Origin: Polydactylus sextarius
Lineage: Eukaryota > Chordata > Actinopteri > Polynemidae
Assembly (NCBI GenBank): GCA_016801845.1
Contig: CM028909.1
Location: 19,069,313 to 19,133,312 of the forward strand
DNA length: 64,000 bases
Direction: 5' to 3'
Shown here: positions 1-15,000 of the stretch, one piece after another
Layout of the letters: each line of letters starts with the position of its first letter
Numbering within the stretch: position 1 is the first letter of the stretch
Notes under the pieces: model-generated
Seen by the model: only the letters and a program-made list of their open reading frames with translations
Database searches by the model: none
Told to the model about the DNA's origin: nothing
Made by a program: the position numbers and the translations under genes

Positions 1-19
1 GTGTGTTTGATGTTTTTAG

Positions 20-3000
20 GCAGTAGCAGCAGTGCTCTTGGCCTTCAGAGCCTTGGCCTGTCTGGCCAGGCCCCGAGCTCCTCTTCACTGGATGCTGGCA
101 CACTGTCAGACACCACTGCATCAGGTAATAAGCATCTCACATAGTAGTATATGAGTTTAAGTCCTTTAAATCCTGTAATGTTACAGTTGCTGTTAAATCC
201 TTAACATAAACTTACATACATTGTTTTTGTTTTGGGTATAATTTGATGTTTAAATTGACATAATCTAATGGTGTGTGCATGAACACTAATCCTATTCCCT
301 TCAACACCTTACAATCTAATCTAGTTTGTTTATTGTTTGTTCTCTTGGTTCATAATTGTGAAATAAAAGCAATTACTTCTCTTCTTTTCAATAATTGTGA
401 GATTAAAATTTGCCTTTAGAATTTTAAATGATCATACCTACAATGGATTGAAAAGAAGACCAACCAATAATGGCAGATTGAATTGTTGTGGATGTTTTGA
501 GTGTTTTTTTTTTTTTTTTTTATTTTGTATTTTGTATGAGTACACAAGTGGAAACTAAGATCATGTATCCTGGCCAGATGACCGTGGTGTATTTGCTGTT
601 ACAGCTATTGCTATGATTTCAGCCCCGGCATCAGATGATGAGGGCAGCACAGCTGCTACTGATGGCTCCACACTGCGGACCTCCCCAGCTGAGCACGGAG
701 GCAGTGTGGGCTCAGAGAGTGGAGGTTCTGCAATCGACTCTGTTGCAGGGGAGCACAGTGGTGGGTGATTTCTGAAAAACAACAGTGACCCTGAACAAAA
801 CCAATTTGTGCAATATACAAGCTTTATGCAAATATACAAATTACAGACTTCTATACAAATCATATATGCAGGTCTGTATTGACATTATGTAGTATCATGA
901 AATTTAACAGGAACTGAACCTTGCTCGATTTTTAAGATGTTGGTCAGTTATGTCGATTATCTAATCTCTAACAACCTTCTTGATACAGTTGGGTCTTTTT
1001 TTTACTGTACCTTTACCACCCTTCCCTTTCCTCATACCTCAGTTGGAGCTCATAATTATAATAATAATAATAATAATAATAAATTAATTCATAATTAACC
1101 ACAACAAATGATTGTTTTGAAACTGTTCACTTTTTTTTTTTAAATGTAAACTTAATTTTTTACTTATTACGTATTTGCCATGTTTGCAATTCGCTTATCA
1201 GCATTTGTGCATGCATATGTACAGTGTCAGGACGCAGCAGTGCGTATGGGGATACAGCAGTGGAGGGCCACCCTGCAGGTCCAGGCAGTGTGAGCTCCAG
1301 TACTGGAGCCATCAGTACCACCACAGCCCAGCAGGAGGGCGAAGGTTCAGAGGGAGAAGGAGAGACCGAGGGAGACATCCATACAAGCAACAGGTCAGAC
1401 ATCTTGAATGTAAAAGGAGGTTCAAGTTTCACCCTCTATGAATAATCAGCAGGAACCACATTTAGCTCATTTAGCTGGATTTACTAACAGGAATAAAAAA
1501 TGTTTGACCTTTTTTGTATGTGTTTGACATTAGGCTGCACATGGTTCGTCTCATGCTCCTGGAGCGTTTGCTTCAGCACCTTTCTCAGCTTCATAATGTA
1601 GGAGGAGTCCAAGCCATCCCTTACATGCAGGTTATCCTCATGTTGACCTCTGACCTTGATGGCGAGGATGAAAAGGATAAGGGTGCTTTGGATGATTTAC
1701 TTGCACAGCTCATTGCAGAGCTTGGCATGCACAAGAAGGTAACTATCATTGTGGTCTTTGTGGTGAATCAGGCTTTATGTTTATGTTTCACTGGATCCAT
1801 GGCCAATGATGAATCCTAATTATTCCTTTACAGGACGTGTCCAAGAAGAATGAGCGCAGCTCCATCAATGAAGTTCACTTGGTCATCATGAGACTGCTCA
1901 GCGTCTTTATGTCTCGAACCAAGTCTGGCTCTAAATCTTCCTCTGAGGTACATGCTCTTTCTTTTCTTAAAGCTATTTAAGAACATTACAGTGCACAGTG
2001 AAATATATTCAGTCAAACCACCTCAATACTAATTTGAACTTCTTGATGCAAACATGTGGTTCTTGACTTTATCAGCTTTTATATCAGTTTAACATGTATT
2101 TAAGACTAAGTTGACGATACCTGGTTCCTAATCTGTCTTGACAGTTGCATCTTTCCCCTCTTCTCTTCTAGTCGTCCTCCCTGATTTCCAACGCCACAGC
2201 CACTGCCTTGCTCAGCCTGGGTTCCATTGATTATTGTCTCCATGTGCTCAAGTCGCTTCTGGAGTTCTGGAAGAGTCAACAGGGTGAAGAGGAGCCTGTG
2301 ACCACCAGCCAGCTCCTCCGTCCACACACAGCCTCCTCTCCTCCAGACATGAGCCCTTTCTTCCTTCGCCAATATGTCAAGGTATCCGATAACAGGAAAC
2401 CTCTTCGTCACTATAACTTCAAATGTTATTTTTGGATTAGTAATGTTGATGTGAACTGTGTTGTTTCTGGCACCAGGGGCATGCTGCTGACGTGTTTGAA
2501 GCCTACTCTCAGCTGTTAACTGAAATGGTACTGCGGCTGCCGTATCAGATCAAGAAGATAGCTGACACCAACCCTCGTATTCCACCCCCTGTATTCGATC
2601 ATTCCTGGTTCTACTATCTCTCTGAAGTAAGCCACAATACTTGAGTGATTTTTTTCTTTTTAAGTCCTCAGATAAGGATTAAACATAGCCTTTAATTATA
2701 TGTCCCCTTTCTCCTCAGTATCTGATGATCCAGCAGACTCCATTTGTCAGGAGACAAGTCAGAAAGCTGTTGCTGTTCATCTGTGGCTCCAAAGAAAAGT
2801 ACCGTCAGCTACGGGATCTACACACTCTTGACTCTCATGTGCGCAGCATCAAGAAACTTCTAGAGGAACAGGGCATCTTCCTGCGGGCTGGCGTGGTCAC
2901 AGCCACATCTGGTTCAGCTCTACAGTACGACACACTCATCAGTCTGGTAAGTGTCAGTTAACTCAACTCAAGTCAAACTTTATTCATAAAGCCCTTGATG

Positions 3001-6000
3001 ACAGCCGGAGCTGACCAAAGTGCTGTACAGGAGGGTATAACAGTAACGAAAATAAAATACATAAAATACATACATAAAACAAACCTAGTTCAATAAAACC
3101 AAGACCAAGTCACTAAAAGGCCAAGGAGAAGAGGTGAGCTTTAATGGAGGATTTTAAAACCTTTTTTGGAATCAGCTGATCTAATGTGATCCCCGGTTTG
3201 TTCCAAAACCGGGGAGCTGCCACGGCAAAGGCTCTATCACCTTTGGTCTTTGGTCTTTACTTGGGTACAATAAATATCAGCTTACTGGAAGATCTCAATG
3301 CTTTGCTGGGGACATAAATGTTGAGCAGCTCAGTCAGGTACTGGGGGGCAGCTCATTAAGAGCTTTAAAAACAAACAATAAAATCTTAAAATCAATCCTA
3401 AAAGAGAGTTTAACATTAGTTAAACTACTTATAATGGTTACTGCCTGTGGAATATGTAGTTTCATACTCAGTTGGACCAGATTTTCATGTGCTTAACATG
3501 TAATTTGTTTCTTTGGTTCAGATGGAACATCTGAAAGCTTGTGCTGAAATTGCCACTCAGAGGACAATCAACTGGCAGAAGTTTTGCATGAAGGATGACT
3601 GTAAGTTGTTTCAGATCTGTTTTTGTTACTGGAAACAAGTTAACTTTTGAGGTCAGTACTGTTAATATTGTTTGTCTTGATTTCTATTTTCTTTTCTTTC
3701 CAGCTGTGTTGTACTTCCTGCTTCAGGTCAGCTTCCTTGTGGATGAGGGTGTCTCCCCAGTACTGCTACAACTGCTCTCTTGTGCTCTGTGTGGCAGTAA
3801 GGTGCTTGCCAGCTCCTCCTCTTCCTCTTCATCATTCCCAGGAGGAGGCTCAAGTAGTGCTGGACAGACAGGAGCTTCTCAGTCGTCTCAGAGCAAGTCC
3901 TCAAGTAAAAAGAGCAAAAAAGAGGACAAAGAGAAAGATAAAGAGGGTGAGGTGGAACTACAGACTTGCATTTTCAGATGACAAAAACTGTATGTCAGAA
4001 TATGCAGACGGCACCCACTGAATGTGCTAGAGTTCTAACTGTGCTGTGTCTTTGTGGGGTGACAACAGGTGATGGTGTCGGCAGCCAGGAGGACCAGCTG
4101 TGTATGGGATTGGTCAGTCAGCTGAACAAGTTTGCAGACAAGGAGACACTCATCCAGTTCTTGCGCTGCTTCCTGCTGGAGTCAAACTCATCTGCTGTGA
4201 GGTGGCAAGCCCACTGCTTGGCCCTTCACATCTACAGGTACTGATAAACACATTTCACAGACTGTTGCTCCATCTTGAATATACACCAATTAAACCACAA
4301 CAAAAAGTTGTAACAGGCAAGAACAAACACTAGAATTAAACAAATAAATAAATGGTGGAATCTCAACCTGGGTCATTTCTTGACTGGTCTGAATCTGTCT
4401 GCAGGAACTCCAATAAATCTCAGCAGGAACTGCTCCTGGAACTAACTTGGGCCATCTGGCCTGAGCTTCCTGCATACGGCCGCAAAGCTGCACAGTTTGT
4501 GGACCTGCTTGGATACTTCTCACTCAAAACACCTCAGACAGAGAAGAAGGTTTGTTTGCAGGCCTTACACACTTAACACAGGACTTAGCGAGAGTTTAAC
4601 ACATTAATTGTTCTTTAATCAGTGGAAGAAGCTACAAACTGCATTTGTTTGCATTCAGTTTTGTAATAGTGATTTTTTTGTGCTTTTCTGTTCCAGCTCA
4701 AAGAGTATTCACAGAAAGCTGTGGAAATTCTGAGGGCACAGAATCATATTCTGACAAATCACCCCAACTCAAACATCTACAAGTATGTCTGTACAAACAT
4801 GTTCTATTGTTGCATTCAGAATAGTTGTGGACATCGTTAATGTTGATTCTTTGTGTTTCCTTACAGTACTCTGTCAGGTCTGGTGGAGTTTGATGGCTTT
4901 TACCTGGAGAGTGACCCCTGCTTGGTTTGCAACAATCCAGAAGTTCCCTTCTCGGTATGTGCAATATAGCCTCATTTAAAAATACACTTAAGTTTAGTTA
5001 GAATAACAGTGTAGTTTTTTGCTTTTGGTGTTTTTAGGTAAGTGTCTCTGGTTAAAAGTCTGTCTTTTATCTTGAGTTAGTGAATTGATCGGTTTATACA
5101 AATTGTGGTGAGGTGAGGATGCTTCCCTCTCTATATCCAAGCTGCTGTGAACTAAACAGTACAAAGTGATACTTGAACCAAACAAATAAAAGTCACACAA
5201 CGTATTTGTTCTCCAGAATATAAAGCTGTCGTCCATCAAAGTGGACACCCGCTACACCACCACACAGCAGGTTGTCAAGCTCATCGGCAGCCACACCATC
5301 AGCAAAGTCACAGTGAAGATCGGTGACCTCAAACGCACCAAAATGGTCCGCACCATCAATCTCTACTACAATAACCGCACTGTACAGGCCATCGTGGAGC
5401 TGAAGAACAAGTATGTTTCATCATTTCTGTGTTTTCCTGTTGGTAATTTAACAGTGTCTATTAAAGATACAAAGATCACATAGTAGCCACTAAACTCTAT
5501 TCACTCAACGCTATAAAGTTAAAGTGTATTTGACGTGTATTTTTTAGGCCTGCTCGTTGGCACAAAGCCAAGAAAGTTCAACTGACACCTGGACAAACAG
5601 AAGTGAAGATTGACCTTCCCTTACCCATCGTCGCCTCCAACCTGATGATTGAGTTCTCTGATTTCTATGAGAACTACCAAGCCTCCACTGAGACGCTACA
5701 GTGTCCCCGCTGCAGTGCCTCTGTGCCTGCCAACCCTGGGGTGTGTGGCAACTGTGGTGAAAATGTGTATCAGTGCCACAAGTGCAGGTGAGCTGTGTGT
5801 TTCTTTTGCAGTTCTGAAAAGATAATTGAAGACATTTGACACCGTAGTCGAATTTAATGTGTTGATTGTCTCCTATCAGGTCCATCAACTATGATGAAAA
5901 AGATCCCTTCCTGTGCAACGCCTGTGGTTTCTGCAAATATGCCAGATTTGACTTCATGCTTTATGCTAAACCGTGCTGTGCTGTGGATCCCATTGAGAAT

Positions 6001-9000
6001 GAAGAAGACAGGAAAAAGGTAAGTGGCCACTTGTTAAGAAAATGAAAAAGAAAAAATGAAAAACGTGCATTCAAATTCATTAATGACATGGATGTCACAA
6101 GAAAATGGATAAATTTTCTCTGAATGAATTTTGGAGTTTGTCTCTCCACCTTCATGTTACCCCACCGAGGCACTGAATTTGTCTTTTGTTTCTGAAGGCT
6201 GTGACCAACATCAACACCCTGCTGGACAAAGCTGACAGGGTCTACCACCAGCTGATGGGACATCGACCCCAGTTAGAAAGTCTTCTGTCTAAAGTCAATG
6301 AGGCAGCACCAGAGAAGCCACAGGTCAGTCAGAGGCACAAACAACACAAGCTACTTTCTGATCCAACACCAAAAAAACAGATGATTACTGTAGAGGTAGC
6401 CACTGTTCTACATGCTAGTCTTAAACTTAAATGAAAAAATCTACATATTATTATAATTCCTGCACTGTTCACTTGATTATTTTAAAAAGATACATTTTAG
6501 AAAATGCAACTGTAGTACCAGTTTACCATCATTATTAGTAATTTTGTTTTCTGTTGTTTGTTGAAACTAGTGAAAAGTAAAGTCTTTTAAACGCATGTTT
6601 AGTCTTTTTTTTTTTTTTTTTTATTTTTTACAATTTTGTCCTAATTGCATCATTTTTTTCCATCAGGATGATACTGGAGCAGGTGCAGGACTTGGTACAT
6701 CCTCAGCCAATGTGAACCGGTACATTCAGCAGCTTGCTCAAGAGTACAGCGGTGACTGCAAGACATCATTTGATGAACTCTCCAAGATCATACAAGTAAG
6801 TGAAGAGAAACTTCATTTTCTAAGTTGCTGGCAAGATTTTTTTTTTCTTCTCCTGCTTACATATCTCTGGCATTTTCTTTTTGTTTGCAGAAAGTTCTTG
6901 CATCTCGTAAAGAACTCCTGGAGTATGATTTGCAGCAGAGAGAGGCCGCCACTAAGTCATCCCGAAGTAGCAGCAGCCACCAGCCCACCTTCACTGCCAG
7001 TCAGTACCGGGCCCTCTCTGTGCTGGGCTGCGGCCACACATCCTCCACCAAATGCTACGGCTGTGCCTCAGCCGTCACAGGTCACTGTATCACACTGCTC
7101 CGTGCACTGGCCACCAACCCTGCCCTCCGGCAGATCCTGGTCCTCCAGGGACTCATCCGAGAGCTGTTTGAGTACAACTTGAGACGTGGAACTGCGGCTA
7201 TGCGGGAGGAAGTGCGCCAACTGGTCTGTCTCCTCACTAGGTATGTCCAGTACTTACATAATTGTTTTATTTTTTGCTTTTTGTTCTGTGCTTAAACAGT
7301 GAATTTAAGCAATTATTATTATCTATTATGATTATGATTATTATCTTCACATTTTCCTGCTACAGAGATAATCCAGAGGCGACTCAGCAGATGAATGACC
7401 TCATCATTGCTAAGGTGTCAGCTGCCCTCAAAGGTCACTGGGCCAATCCTGACCTGGTACGTCATTGTAAACGTCCCAGTATATTTGATTCTGTTTTTTA
7501 TCAGAATTTTATTTTGATATGAACGTGATGTGTCTTGTTTTTACAACAGGTTAGCAATCTGCAGTATGAGATGCTACTGCTGACTGACTCCATTTCAAAA
7601 GAGGGAGGGTGCTGGGAGTTACGGTTGCGTTGTGGTGAGCCTGATTTTTTTTTTTTTTTTTTTTTTATCCTGACCTGTTGAAAAGAGGTTTTGTTGTTTG
7701 TTTTTGTTGATTTGTTAACTTTTCCATCTGCCCTGATTCCTTAGCTAGAAAAAAAATGATAATTACATCTTTCTTTTCCTGCTATAGATCAGATTTTTAT
7801 GGTTTCGCTTTTCTGAAGCCTTATGTGTGTTTAGGATGTCATTGCTATTTGTCCCAGCTGAAGTTTGTATTTAAACGTATCATGTTTCTTGTTCACACAG
7901 CTCTTAGTCTGTTCCTCATGTCAGTGAATATAAAGACGCCTGTAGTGGTGGAGAACATCACTCTCATGTGTCTGAGAATCCTGCAGAAGCTTATCAAGCC
8001 CCCTGCTCCCACTAGCAAGAAAAACAAGGTAAGTGTGTCATAACTCTGCACCGCTGCTTCGTTGTGATTGAATGTATCTTCAGATTCAGCAGCAGTTAAG
8101 TTAGAATATGGTCAGCAAGTAGGGCCAGGCAGAAAAATACCAGAGCTTATTTTGTAAGATGAAATCTATAAACAATTATGAATATTAAATTTTATTTTAA
8201 ATATTGCGACTCATGAAATGTAAAAGTCACATATTCAACATCTGTCATCTATCACTCGGTTATCTTATGTTCTCTTACACTACGTTTTGTGCATCTGCTC
8301 TTGATCAAAGGATGCTGCTACTGAGTCACTGACCACAGTCAGACCCTACAGTAATGAAATCCATGCTCAGGCCCAACTCTGGCTCAAGAAAGATCCCAAA
8401 GCGTCTTATGAGGCGTGGAAGAAGTGTCTCCCTGCAAGATGTAAGTACTATGTTTGAACAACTATACAGTCTCAGTGTTGAAAAATGATTCACATATTTA
8501 ATTTTTTGCAGTGAGATAATGAAAACATGTGATAAAAAGGTTTTTTTTTTTTTGTTTCTTTACTTATTTCTTTGTCAACCACAGGCCAGGAGACTGTGTC
8601 AAAGCCTCAAGGGAAAGCTGAGCTGCGGAAGCAGTATCTGTTAGAGAAATATGTGTGGAAGTGGAAACAGTTCATGAGATCTAGAAAAGGTGAAGGCCTC
8701 TTTCCTCGCCTGCTCAAACTGAGTCACAACAACTGGCTGCGGCAGGTAAAAGAAATCATCCTGTTTTGAAATTGAGAAATGAATGTATTTCTTGGTTGTT
8801 ATTTCACAAACTCGTTTGTGCATCGTTTGAAAAATAAAAGATTGTTGACTAAAATTCTATTAAAAAATTCTATGTTGCAGGTTCTTTTCACACCTGCCAC
8901 TCAGGCAGCCAGACAGGCAGCTTGTACAATTGTGGAGGCCCTTACAACAATCCCCAGTCGCAAGCAACAGGTCCTGGATCTGCTCACCAGGTACGAGACA

Positions 9001-12000
9001 TTTATTAGAAATGTATTTGCACTGTTATCAGTAAGGTTTACTCGGCACAAAAGGTTAGCAAAATCAGCTGTCCGTTGCAAGTATTTCTAGCAGAAGTATA
9101 AAAACTGTTAAAACAATCACAACAAAAAATGCACCCAATACCAAGACGTGGAACATTTGTTTGAGAAAGTGAAGATTTTAGGTTTAAGCAATAAAAGCCT
9201 CTAACTCTAAACCCGACTTGACTCACAAATGACATCATTATTTGTCTGTCAGTTATCTGGATGAGCTGAGTGTTGCTGGAGAGTGTGCAGTGGAGTATCT
9301 GGGTCTGTACCAGAAGCTGATCAAACCAACACACTGGAAGGTTTACCTGGCTGCCCGTGGAGTCCTGCCGTACATCGGTAACCTAATCACCAAGGTAACA
9401 CTCAAAACAAACAACCAGTATTATTTAAAAAGTCGGTTATCTATGTAAACATGCCAGAAGTGTTAATATATTGATGAAACAAAATCATTTTATTCTTTTT
9501 GTAGGAAATAGCCAATCTGCTAGCTCTGGAGGAGGCCACCCTGAGCACAGACTTGCAGCAAGGCTACGCCCTGAAGAGTTTGACTGGTATGTTTAGTTTT
9601 TGTGCCACTGCACTGACAAAGTAATACAGATGTGATGTTGTTTTTCACCAAAGATACGAAAGCAGATCTGAATATTAAAATCATTAACAGATATTAACGT
9701 TTTAGTTTTGTTTAATTGAAAAGTTAAATGTGTTTGGTCCCTTTGCAGGATTACTCTCTTCCTTCGTGGAGGTGGAGTCAATTAAACGTCACTTCAAAAG
9801 TAGGTTGGTCGGCACAGTGCTCAACGGTTATCTGTGTCTGAGGAAGTTGGTGGTGCAGCGAACCAAACTCATTGATGAGACCCAGGACATGCTGCTGGAG
9901 ATGCTGGAGGACATGACGACAGGTTTGAACTGACTGTTTGTTTGTGTTTACATTTGTAAAAATAAATGTTTGGTTGAGTCACTATTATGAAGAGATTTAA
10001 TTTCTTAGATGAATTATGCAAATCGTTCTTTATTGTTTTTATTACTCAGTGAAAACATAAGTATTAATTATTCTACATCTTATTGTACAGAAGGATAAAT
10101 CCACAGAAATGTGAAACAGAATAATTCAGCTGAGCTCATGGTTTATTTTATATTTGTTGAAAATATCAAGTTTTTTTTAATCTCTTGTATTTGTATTTCT
10201 TGTATTTATAGGTACTGAGTCTGAAACCAAAGCCTTCATGGCAGTTTGCATAGAGACTGCAAAACGGTACAACCTGGATGACTACAGGACTCCTGTGTTC
10301 ATTTTTGAGAGGCTGTGCAGCATCATATATCCTGTGAGTGACCTCTACCCTACTCTTTACATGTACCAGTCCTCTCAGTTAGCTGTGAATTTGGTTTCAT
10401 CTGAAACTGTTGTTTCATTCTGTGTCCAGGAGGAGAACGAGGTGACAGAGTTCTTTGTGACGCTGGAGAAGGATCCTCAGCAGGAGGACTTCTTGCAGGG
10501 TCGTATGCCAGGAAACCCCTACAGCAGCAATGAGCCCGGCATTGGCCCTCTAATGAGAGACATCAAGAACAAGATCTGCCAAGACTGTGATCTGGTGGCG
10601 CTTCTTGAAGATGACAGTGGAATGGAGGTAGAGCTTTCATCAAACACTTTTCTCTTTCTCATGAAATTTTAAAAGCCGAAAAGTTACAAGAAATTGATTT
10701 GCTTTCGATCTACTTCTTCAGCTTCTGGTAAACAACAAAATCATTAGCTTGGATCTGTCAGTGGCCGAGGTCTACAAGAAGGTCTGGTGCCCCACAAATG
10801 AGGTGAGACTGCCAGTGAATGCTTGGTTCTTTGAGGAACATTTGGATTTGTGTAGATTGTCATAAAATCGTTACAGCACTCCAAGTAGGAGTGCAACAAT
10901 GTGGTTAACATTCGTCATGGAGCCTGCTTTCTTTTTTAAGGGTGAGCCAATGAGAATCATCTATCGAATGAGAGGTCTGCTGGGGGATGCCACTGAGGAG
11001 TTCATAGAGTCGCTGGACTCAACCACAGGTTTGATTTATCTGTTATTAGTACGTTCTTGGTAGATTGAAAATATGAAAATCATCTTGATTGAGGGAAAAA
11101 AACATTTTACATTGTTATTTTTCAGATGAGGAAGAAGATGATGAGGAGGTTTACAAGATGGCAGGAGTCATGGCTCAGTGTGGAGGACTGGAGTGTATGC
11201 TCAACCGACTGTCGGGAATCAAAGATTTCAAACAAGGAAGGCATCTTCTGACTGTGAGTGATATTTTTAGACTCTGTTTTTTGTTTTTGTCAATAAGCCC
11301 TTTTATGTTCTGGCGAAACAGAAGCTACTGGAAGTCTGAGTCCTGTGTCAGCATTTCTCTCCTGGAGGTTTATGGGTTTAACAAGGACTTCAGCTTCGTG
11401 GCTATTTATAATGACAATAAAAACACTGTAGATGCAAATCAAACCATCCATTTAGAATAAACAAATTTCTTGTTTTCAATGAAAACATTCAGTCTTATAT
11501 TGTTTAAACATAACAAGACTTTACTTTAGAATGTCCTGATAACAGTAAAATAGAGCGACCGTGTTAACATTTTTCACAAATATCAAAAGCAGAGCTGCAG
11601 ATTTGACCAGTGTGTCTCTTGTGTCTTATTCGCAGGTTCTACTGAAGTTGTTCAGTTATTGTGTGAAGGTGAAGATCAACCGGCAGCAGCTTGTTAAACC
11701 AGAGATGAACACGCTCAACGTCATGCTGGGAACTCTAAACCTGGTGAGTGACTACACAGACTGTGGAACGTTGTGTTGTGAAGTCTGACTAGTGGGGAAG
11801 AGGGTGGAAATTTTAACAGTCAAATTCATATCACTGTGTAGCTTAACCAATCTTTTCATCATTACATTTTTTTACATTTGTTGGCAAACTTTTAATCTTC
11901 TTTTGTTTTAGGCTTTAGTTGCAGAACAGGAGAGCAAAGACAGTGGTGGAGCGTCAATAGCAGAACAAGTTCTGAGCATCATGGAGATCATTCTGGATGA

Positions 12001-15000
12001 AGCCAATGCAGAGATTTCAGAGGACAAGGTAAGAATGTAAAGTAAATTCAACCCTCTGAGTAAAGAGGTAGTTAATGGATATTACCAAAGTTGATGTGAA
12101 AAGGTTTATCCTTGTTGTTTGGTTTTAATGGGAGCTGGTTCATTTTTATCAGGGTAACCTGCTGCTCACCGGAGACAAAGACCAGCTGGTCATGTTGTTA
12201 GACCAGATCAACACCCCATTTGTGCGATCCAACCCCAGCGTGCTGCAGGGTCTGCTGCGCATCATCCCATACCTGTCCTTCGGTGAACTGGAGAAGATGA
12301 GGATCTTAGTGGAACGCTTCAAACCATGTTGCAGCTTCGACAAGTGAGCGTCGCTAAAAAAAATGTTTTAACTTTGTGAAAGACGGACAATGATTAGGCC
12401 TTGATGGAGATGGAAATAAACGCTGTCAGCCATATTAAAAAAAAAAAAAAACATACCCTTTTTTTTCCTTGTTTTCAAAGGTATGATGAGGAGCACAGTG
12501 CTGATGACAAAGTGTTCCTGGATTGCTTCTGTAAAATCGCTGCTGGTATCAAAAATAACAGCAACGGCCATCAGCTCAAAGATCTTATTCTCCAAAAGGG
12601 AATCACGCAGAGTGCACTGGACTACATGAAGAAACATATCCCAAATGCCAAAAAGTAGGTGTCTCAGAGCTTCAAGAGCTTCAAAACCTTTGATATTATA
12701 TATTATTTCTGCTTTTTTGCTTTAACCATTTCCTTCATGTTCTGAACTTTCTCAACAGTCTCGACGCAGACGTGTGGAAAAAGTTCCTCTCTAGACCAGC
12801 TCTACCCTTCATTCTCAGATTGCTTCGTGGTTTGGCTACGCAGCATCCCCCCACACAGGTACTGTATACTTTTTAAAAACACTATCAGACAGATCTAAAA
12901 CCCAACAGCAGAAACTCATGACACAAAGGAGATAGTTGCAAAATGCACCATTCAGATGTTTTGCCCAGTTTTTAAGACTCAGCAGTTATCAAGTTATTTT
13001 ATGAACAAACATTGGTTCGTACCAAACATGATTGGATTTCCTTTATCTTCGGTGCAGGTGCTGATAGGCACAGATTCAATAACCAACTTGCACAAGCTGG
13101 AGCAGGTATCCAGTGATGAAGGAATCGGCACTCTGGCAGAAAACCTCCTGGAGGCGCTGAGGGAGCACAGTGATGTCAACCTGAAGATCGAAGCAGCTCG
13201 TAGGGAGACCAGAGCCGAGAAGAAGCGCATGGCTATGGCCATGAGGCAGAAGGCACTGGGAACACTGGGCATGACGGTACTCTTTTCCTCTTTGTTTCAA
13301 TACTGGCTGTTTCTCACTTTGTTTCACCGTTATTAACACATTTCAGTTTTGTGTTGTTGATTTTTCTTAATCTGTTTTCTTTCCAGACCAATGAGAAGGG
13401 TCAGGTGGTGACTAAGACCTCACTGTTGAAGCAAATGGAGGAGTTGATAGAGGAGCCGGGTTTGACCTGCTGTATCTGTAGGGAGGGTTACAAGTTCCAG
13501 GTACAACAACACATAAAGCTGATAGTTTTATTATAAACATTACAATTATACTGATTACCACTTGTCATTGATAATAATTTTAGGCAGATCAAGATTCTCA
13601 GAGTACAGACTATTTGATAAAGGCCTTGTATGTTGAACCAATTTGTTTTTTAACGTTTTGTTTGTTCGTTTTTGTTTGTCTTTTATCCTAGCCAACCAAA
13701 GTCCTGGGTATTTACACTTTCACAAAGCGTGTGGCCTTGGAGGACTTTGAGAACAAGCCTCGCAAGCAGCAGGGCTACAGCACTGTGTCGCACTTTAACA
13801 TAGTCCACTATGACTGCCATCTGGCAGCTGTCAGGTAACAAACTTCATCATAAACGTCCTGATGTTTGGAGTTCTCACCTTTCATTTAGTGTGATCCAAG
13901 CTTTGTATTTTTCTTCTTTTTTCCTGGGGTAGGCTGGCCCGTGGGCGAGAGGAGTGGGAGAGTGCTGCTCTCCAGAACGCCAACACCAAGTGCAATGGGC
14001 TGCTTCCTGTGTGGGGGCCACATGTGCCAGAATCGGCCTTTGCTACATGCTTAGCAAGGTAAAATCACTCATCAACATACAGAGAAACCAATCGTTTGAC
14101 TTCACAATGAATCATTCCCCACTGAGTTTCTCTCTGCTCTACAGGCACAACACATATCTGCAGGAGTGTACAGGCCAACGGGAGCCCACGTACCAACTCA
14201 ACATCCACGACACCAAACTGCTCTTCCTCCGCTTTGCAACAGAGCAGTCGTTCAGTGTGGACACGGGAGGAGGAGGCCGAGAGAGCAACATCCACCTCAT
14301 CCCTTACATCATCCACACTGTGCTCTACGTCCTCAACACGTACGTAGCTTTAGAATTAAAATAATATCTGACCAAAAACTCAGACTTTTGATCAGTGTCA
14401 GTGTGCAGCTGCTAAAATACAACTGTGATCAGGTTTAAGGATGATACATAAACCACCAGGCACCAACATTCAAGTGTATTTTCTACTCTCGTCTCTGCAG
14501 TACAAGGGCTACATCTCGGGAGGAGAAGAACCTGCAGAGTTTCCAGGAGCAGCCGTGTGAGAAATGGGTGGAGGGCTCATACGACGTGGAAGGACCGCAC
14601 TATTTCACCATCTTGGCCATGCACATCATGCCACCTGAACGCTGGAAGAGTTCTCGTATATACTTCCTGCGAAGACTCTTGGTCACAGCACACGCCCGCA
14701 AAGTCTCAGCAGTCTGCACCAACAAGTATGAAGCTTATTTCACTTTCCTGTCCTTCTCCGTTAAACAGCTGATGCAGACTGAACGCAGACACTTATTGAA
14801 TCCTTTCATGTCTCAAGTAGGAAATTGAGCAGCAGTGTCATGTCTGCAGTTTTCTATATCCACATGAAATAGTGGTTTGTTTAAAGCGAGTTTGAGAAAC
14901 TTATAGCAACTTTTTGTATATTGTATATATTTAATTCCATGTTGTATTTAGAATATAGTTTATTTTTAATATTTTCGTCTTGTTCTTCTGTTTTATCATT

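Noticed and set aside
1160..1432. Open frame antisense to ubr4 exon 3
   Set aside because: It is a shadow of the Ser/Gly/Glu-rich coding exon on the plus strand.
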